A stretch of 64,000 bases of DNA, from assembly GCA_016707285.1 (NCBI GenBank), contig JADJIA010000005.1, positions 1 through 64,000 on the forward strand, written 5' to 3'. This stretch comes from Ignavibacteriales bacterium. GTDB lineage: Bacteria > Bacteroidota > Ignavibacteria > Ignavibacteriales > Ignavibacteriaceae. Of the stretch, positions 60,714 to 64,000 are shown piece after piece. Every line of letters begins with the position of its first letter. Position 1 is the stretch's first letter. The notes under the pieces are model-generated. The model saw only the letters and a program-made list of their open reading frames with translations. It searched no databases and was not told the DNA's origin. The position numbers and the translations under genes were made by a program.

Positions 60714-61901
60714 ATGTTTAGAAATATTGCATTAACAATTTTGTTATTAACATTCGGTTTTAAGATGTCAGCACAAGTAATTGGTCTCTCCCAAATGGAT
60801 GGAGCCTACATGGCAGTGAAAAGTAAATATGCTCCCGATAAAAGGACGGCAATTCTCGATCTTAAATTTGATGTTCCTTCTCCCGATATACTTGTAATAA
60901 CAGGCGAAACCACTGTTCCCGAAGCAATGGATGAACTGAAAACGATGTTATATAACTATACAATCAAAGATCAGGTCGTTCGGCTTCCTTTAAAATCATT
61001 AAACGGTTTGGAGCATGCGGTTATCACTCTTTCTGTGGGTAACATAAGACAAAAACCGGACCATTCAGCGGAATTAGTAACACAATCGTTACTTGGTACC
61101 ACGGTGAAGGTTTTAAAAGATGCCGAGGATGACTGGTTCCTGATACAAACTCCGGATAATTATATCGGCTGGATCGATGGGGCAGGGATTGAACTTATGA
61201 CCACCGATCAGTTTAACAAATGGATGGCGGCTGACAAGATAATATATGCGGATGTTTATGGTTTGGTCTATTCATCGGCAAAATTGGATGAAGGCACAAT
61301 ATCTGATATAACAGCCGGTGGAATTTTGTTGCTTCGTGATGCAGGAAAAAAAACATTTACCGTTGAATTTCCTGATGGAAGAAAAGGGTATATTCCTGCT
61401 AAATCTGCAAAGCCTCTAAAGAAATGGGTAAAAAACTTAAAACCTGATCCAAATGAAATTATCAAAACTGCCAAAAAGTTTATGGGTGTGCCTTATCTTT
61501 GGGGAGGGACATCACCAAAAGGGATGGATTGCAGCGGATTTACAAAAACAGTCTATTTTTTGAATGGTGTTCAGTTGGCAAGAGATGCCTCACAACAGGT
61601 TTTGTATGGGGAAGAGGTTGACATTTCAGGTGGTTACGACAAATTGAAAAGAGGGGATCTCGTGTTTTTTGGACCCGAACCACCGGCAGGCAAAGACCAA
61701 AGAATTACACATGTGGGGATATATATTGGCAATAAAGAGTTTATTCACGCTGCCGGTATGGTAAAAATCAACAGTTTTGATCCCAAAAGCCCAATATTTA
61801 GTGAATATCGGACTTCAATGTTAGTGAAGGCAAGAAGGATTTTAACCAGCCTCGACACACCGGGAATTATAAAACTCAATCAGAAAATATTTTTCAAATG
61901 A
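60714..61901 (+). CDS. NlpC/P60 peptidase with SH3 domains
   Basis: A 395-residue exported cysteine peptidase. The signal peptide ends KMSAQ. Bacterial SH3-like domains (about 100-235) include VGNIRQKPDHSAELVTQ, DDWFLIQTPDNYIGWID and FPDGRKGYIPAKSA. The NlpC/P60 domain (about 245-380) has Cys273 in GMDCSGFTKTVYF, His333 in RITHVGIYIGN and the third polar position near His345. Relatives such as YkfC cut the D-Glu-diamino acid bond of peptidoglycan stem peptides. The dipeptide epimerase gene follows immediately, as in ykf-type clusters. Confidence 0.92.
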   Translation: MFRNIALTILLLTFGFKMSAQVIGLSQMDGAYMAVKSKYAPDKRTAILDLKFDVPSPDILVITGETTVPEAMDELKTMLYNYTIKDQVVRLPLKSLNGLEHAVITLSVGNIRQKPDHSAELVTQSLLGTTVKVLKDAEDDWFLIQTPDNYIGWIDGAGIELMTTDQFNKWMAADKIIYADVYGLVYSSAKLDEGTISDITAGGILLLRDAGKKTFTVEFPDGRKGYIPAKSAKPLKKWVKNLKPDPNEIIKTAKKFMGVPYLWGGTSPKGMDCSGFTKTVYFLNGVQLARDASQQVLYGEEVDISGGYDKLKRGDLVFFGPEPPAGKDQRITHVGIYIGNKEFIHAAGMVKINSFDPKSPIFSEYRTSMLVKARRILTSLDTPGIIKLNQKIFFK

Positions 61902-61908
61902 GGAATTG

Positions 61909-63039
61909 ATGGATTCGCGCAGAAATTTTCTTAAAAAAGCCTCACTCCTTGCCGGAGCTGCTGTTGTTTCGGGTAATGCCGGTTCAATTTCAAAATTTGC
62001 GGTAAATAGAATGAATACTGAAAAATTAAAATTAAGTTTCAGACCTTATACTCTCGAACTTAAACATGTTTTTACATTAGCAAACAGTTCAAGAACAACC
62101 ACACCTGTGATGCTCACTGAAATACAATATGGTGATCTGGTTGGTTACGGTGAAGCATCAATGCCACCCTATTTAGGGGAGAGTCACGAAACTGCCTCAA
62201 CTTTTCTTGCAAAAGTGGACTTGAGTCAATTTAATGATCCCTTTAAATTGGAAGAAATCATTGACTATATCGACACAATTGATGCAGGTAATTATGCCGC
62301 AAAGGCTTCTGTCGATATTGCTCTCCATGATCTCGTCGGGAAACTTATCGGTCAGCCGTGGTATAAAATATGGGGATATGACAGCGAAAAAACACCTTTT
62401 ACAAGTTTTACGATAGGGATTGATACTCCTGATGTGGTTAAAACAAAAGTGAAAGAAGCAGCTGAATATAAAATTTTAAAAGTGAAACTTGGAAGAGACA
62501 CAGACAAGGAAATGATTGAGACTATACGGTCTGTAACCGATGTTCCTATATGTGTAGATGTTAATCAAGGCTGGAAAGACAAACATTTTGCCCTCGACAT
62601 GATCCACTGGTTAAAGGAAAAGGGGATTGTGTTTATTGAGCAGCCAATGGACAAAACAAAACTTGACGACAATGCCTGGCTTACTCAAAACAGCCCGTTA
62701 CCAACAATTGGTGATGAAGCCGTTCAAGGTCTAAAGGATGTGATAAAAGCTCATGGTATCTATTCCGGTATTAATATCAAATTGATGAAGTGTGGCGGGA
62801 TGCGAAACGCCAACAAGATGATAGCACTTGCTGACAGTCTTGGATTAAAGGTAATGGTTGGTTGTATGACAGAGACATCTTGTGCTATTTCGGCAGCTGC
62901 TCATTTAACTCCTAAAGCACTTTGGGCAGATCTTGATGGTGCTCTTTTGATCAGTAACGATCTCTACAATGGTACCAAAATTGTTGATGGTAAAGTTTCC
63001 ATTTCCCGGCTCCCCGGAATTGGGATAGAAAAAATTTAA
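61909..63039 (+). CDS. Dipeptide (L-Ala-D/L-Glu) epimerase-like enolase-superfamily enzyme, Tat-exported
   Basis: A 376-residue enzyme of the mandelate racemase/muconate-lactonizing branch. The N terminus (DSRRNFLKKASLLAGAAVVS) is a twin-arginine signal, unusual for this normally cytosolic family. Catalytic-site features are KxK in YKILKVKLGRD, metal ligands in ICVDVNQGW, FIEQPM and TIGDEAV, the Lys in GINIKLMKCGG, and a C-terminal Asp-containing WADLDGALLI. The pattern fits L-Ala-D/L-Glu epimerases, and the adjacent NlpC/P60 peptidase would supply the dipeptide. ATG 61909 is preferred to the TTG one codon earlier. Confidence 0.88.
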   Translation: MDSRRNFLKKASLLAGAAVVSGNAGSISKFAVNRMNTEKLKLSFRPYTLELKHVFTLANSSRTTTPVMLTEIQYGDLVGYGEASMPPYLGESHETASTFLAKVDLSQFNDPFKLEEIIDYIDTIDAGNYAAKASVDIALHDLVGKLIGQPWYKIWGYDSEKTPFTSFTIGIDTPDVVKTKVKEAAEYKILKVKLGRDTDKEMIETIRSVTDVPICVDVNQGWKDKHFALDMIHWLKEKGIVFIEQPMDKTKLDDNAWLTQNSPLPTIGDEAVQGLKDVIKAHGIYSGINIKLMKCGGMRNANKMIALADSLGLKVMVGCMTETSCAISAAAHLTPKALWADLDGALLISNDLYNGTKIVDGKVSISRLPGIGIEKI

Positions 63040-63058
63040 AAACGGAGAAAAATAAATT

Positions 63059-64000
63059 ATGACGCGATATTCAATTATTAAATTGGTTCTGATCGTACTT
63101 ATTATGACTACAACAGATATTTCAGCAGGCGGTGTTTTTCCATATAAAGTTCACCGGGTAAATCTAAATAATGGTTTTAAGGCATTGTTAATTCCGATGC
63201 CGGGAAGTGGACTTGTTTCATATTATACCGTTGTGAGAACAGGAAGCCGTGACGAGTGGGAACCCGGTAAGAGTGGATTTGCTCACTTTTTTGAACACAT
63301 GATGTTCAGGGGCACAAACAAATATCCCCTTTATGATTCAGTAACTACCACAATTGGTGCTGATGCAAATGCATACACCGATGATGATCTTACCGTTTAT
63401 CATCTGAATTTTGCTGCCGAAGATCTTGATAAAGTAATGGACCTGGAATCAGACAGATTTAGAAACCTTAACTATCCCAAAGATCAATTTATGACCGAAT
63501 CGGGAGCGGTTTATGGTGAATATCGAAAAAGTGTTACAAATCCGTTTTCTGTTTTATTCGAAAAATTTCAGGATATGGCGTTTGACAAACACACTTACAA
63601 GCACACTACCATTGGTTTTGAAGCTGATATAAAAGATATGCCAAATCAATATGAATACAGTCTTTCGTTCTACAATCGTTATTACCGTCCTGAAAATTGT
63701 GTGTTGGTAATAGCAGGTGATTTTGATCCCGAAAAAGTAAGTAAAATGGTTGAAGATTATTATTCACCATGGAAACCGGGGTATGTTTCTCCTAAAATAG
63801 AACCTGAGCCAAAACAGACTGCTCCACGAGAAGCAAAAATTAAATATGACGGCAAAACCCTTCCTTTAGTGGCAATTGGTTATAAATACGATGCTTTTAA
63901 TGTTTACAATAAAGATTTTATGGCGATGTTACCCTTTGCAGACCTTGCATTTGGTGAAACAAGTGAATTATATAAAAAATTAGTATTGGATGAGCAGAAG
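63059..64000 (+). CDS. M16-family zinc protease (cut by window end)
   Basis: The first 314 codons of a pitrilysin/insulinase-family (M16) peptidase, running off the window. An N-terminal signal peptide (IIKLVLIVLIMTTTDISAG) is followed by the M16 N domain. The inverted zinc motif HFFEH is in SGFAHFFEHMMFRGTNKYP, and the downstream Glu is in ESGAVYGEYRKS. Blocks DANAYTDDDLTVYHLNFA and FYNRYYRPENCVLVIAGDFD are typical. The start at 63059 has GGAG upstream. It is 19 nt after the epimerase and may belong to the same transcript. Confidence 0.92.
   Translation, partial: MTRYSIIKLVLIVLIMTTTDISAGGVFPYKVHRVNLNNGFKALLIPMPGSGLVSYYTVVRTGSRDEWEPGKSGFAHFFEHMMFRGTNKYPLYDSVTTTIGADANAYTDDDLTVYHLNFAAEDLDKVMDLESDRFRNLNYPKDQFMTESGAVYGEYRKSVTNPFSVLFEKFQDMAFDKHTYKHTTIGFEADIKDMPNQYEYSLSFYNRYYRPENCVLVIAGDFDPEKVSKMVEDYYSPWKPGYVSPKIEPEPKQTAPREAKIKYDGKTLPLVAIGYKYDAFNVYNKDFMAMLPFADLAFGETSELYKKLVLDEQK

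Noticed and set aside
61909..63039. Calling the enolase-superfamily protein MenC
   Set aside because: It has a Tat signal and follows an NlpC/P60 peptidase, 30 kb from the men genes; the dipeptide epimerase pattern fits better.
1..64000. CRISPR arrays, IS elements, prophage, rRNA operons
   Set aside because: No regularly spaced repeats, transposase, integrase, phage structural genes or rRNA sequence were seen on either strand.

Overview
The window most likely comes from an Ignavibacteria-type member of the Bacteroidetes/Chlorobi group. The evidence is: a secreted protein ending in a YPNPFNPSTTISY-type type IX secretion (T9SS/Por) sorting domain; most exported proteins with Gln directly after the signal-peptidase site; a TonB-dependent receptor with an N-terminal carboxypeptidase-regulatory-like domain; a hybrid AraC/receiver regulator; and many intergenic copies of the Bacteroidetes -7 element TAnnTTTG. 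The DNA is moderately AT-rich, densely coding and largely housekeeping. I see no prophage, insertion sequence, CRISPR array or rRNA.

Layout. 1-5.0 kb (minus strand): tRNA-Val(UAC), tRNA-Gly(CCC), a TPR/PAS histidine kinase with its LuxR-type regulator, two tandem paralogous secreted proteins and a small lipoprotein. 5.2-8.4 kb (minus): a probable metal-handling unit of a Cys-rich exported protein, a frameshifted TonB-dependent receptor and a YHS-domain protein. 8.6-11.1 kb: DinB-like protein, T9SS-secreted Omp28-like protein, small SGNH hydrolase. 11.2-21.2 kb (plus): a compact run pyrG-purN-purH-mreB-mreC-mreD-mrdA-rodA-pyrF joining nucleotide synthesis to the rod-shape/elongation machinery. 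21.4-25.2 kb: DUF2851 protein, then etfB-etfA and a bifunctional-nuclease-domain protein on the minus strand. 25.3-32.5 kb: clpS, a PBP4-type peptidase, a glutaminyl-cyclase-like M28 lipoprotein, and a menaquinone block menH-menB-menA-menE with a convergent thioesterase. 32.6-37 kb: outer-membrane protein, rsmE (with intrinsic terminators inside both ends of its coding region), purine nucleoside phosphorylase with NupC transporter, GT2 glycosyltransferase. 37-43.9 kb: frameshifted porin, aldo/keto reductase, hybrid AraC regulator with a degenerate kinase module, frameshifted cation/proton antiporter, membrane-anchored PHP-domain protein. 44-54.4 kb: htpG, citrate synthase, a large unknown exported protein ending in a strange pure-purine tract, sucD, ndk, Nudix hydrolase, NamZ/DUF1343, a lipoprotein. 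54.4-64 kb: nfeD, then a plus-strand run of SGNH hydrolase, fatty-acyl-AMP-ligase-like enzyme, acyl carrier protein, MBOAT acyltransferase, NlpC/P60 peptidase, Tat-exported dipeptide epimerase, and an M16 protease cut by the window edge.

The most interesting system is the 55.8-60.7 kb cluster. It has the four-part logic of the Dlt (teichoic acid D-alanylation) machinery, namely an adenylating ligase, a carrier protein, a membrane MBOAT and an extracytoplasmic SGNH protein. The ligase, however, carries FAAL-type motifs, so I infer that a fatty or other carboxylic acyl group is transferred to an envelope polymer. The two peptidoglycan-peptide enzymes immediately downstream suggest a link to cell-wall turnover.

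Three membrane-transport genes (TonB receptor, porin, antiporter) are each broken by a one-base length change in a 6-7 nt A/T homopolymer. These may be sequencing errors, true mutations or phase-variable tracts, and the sequence alone cannot decide.
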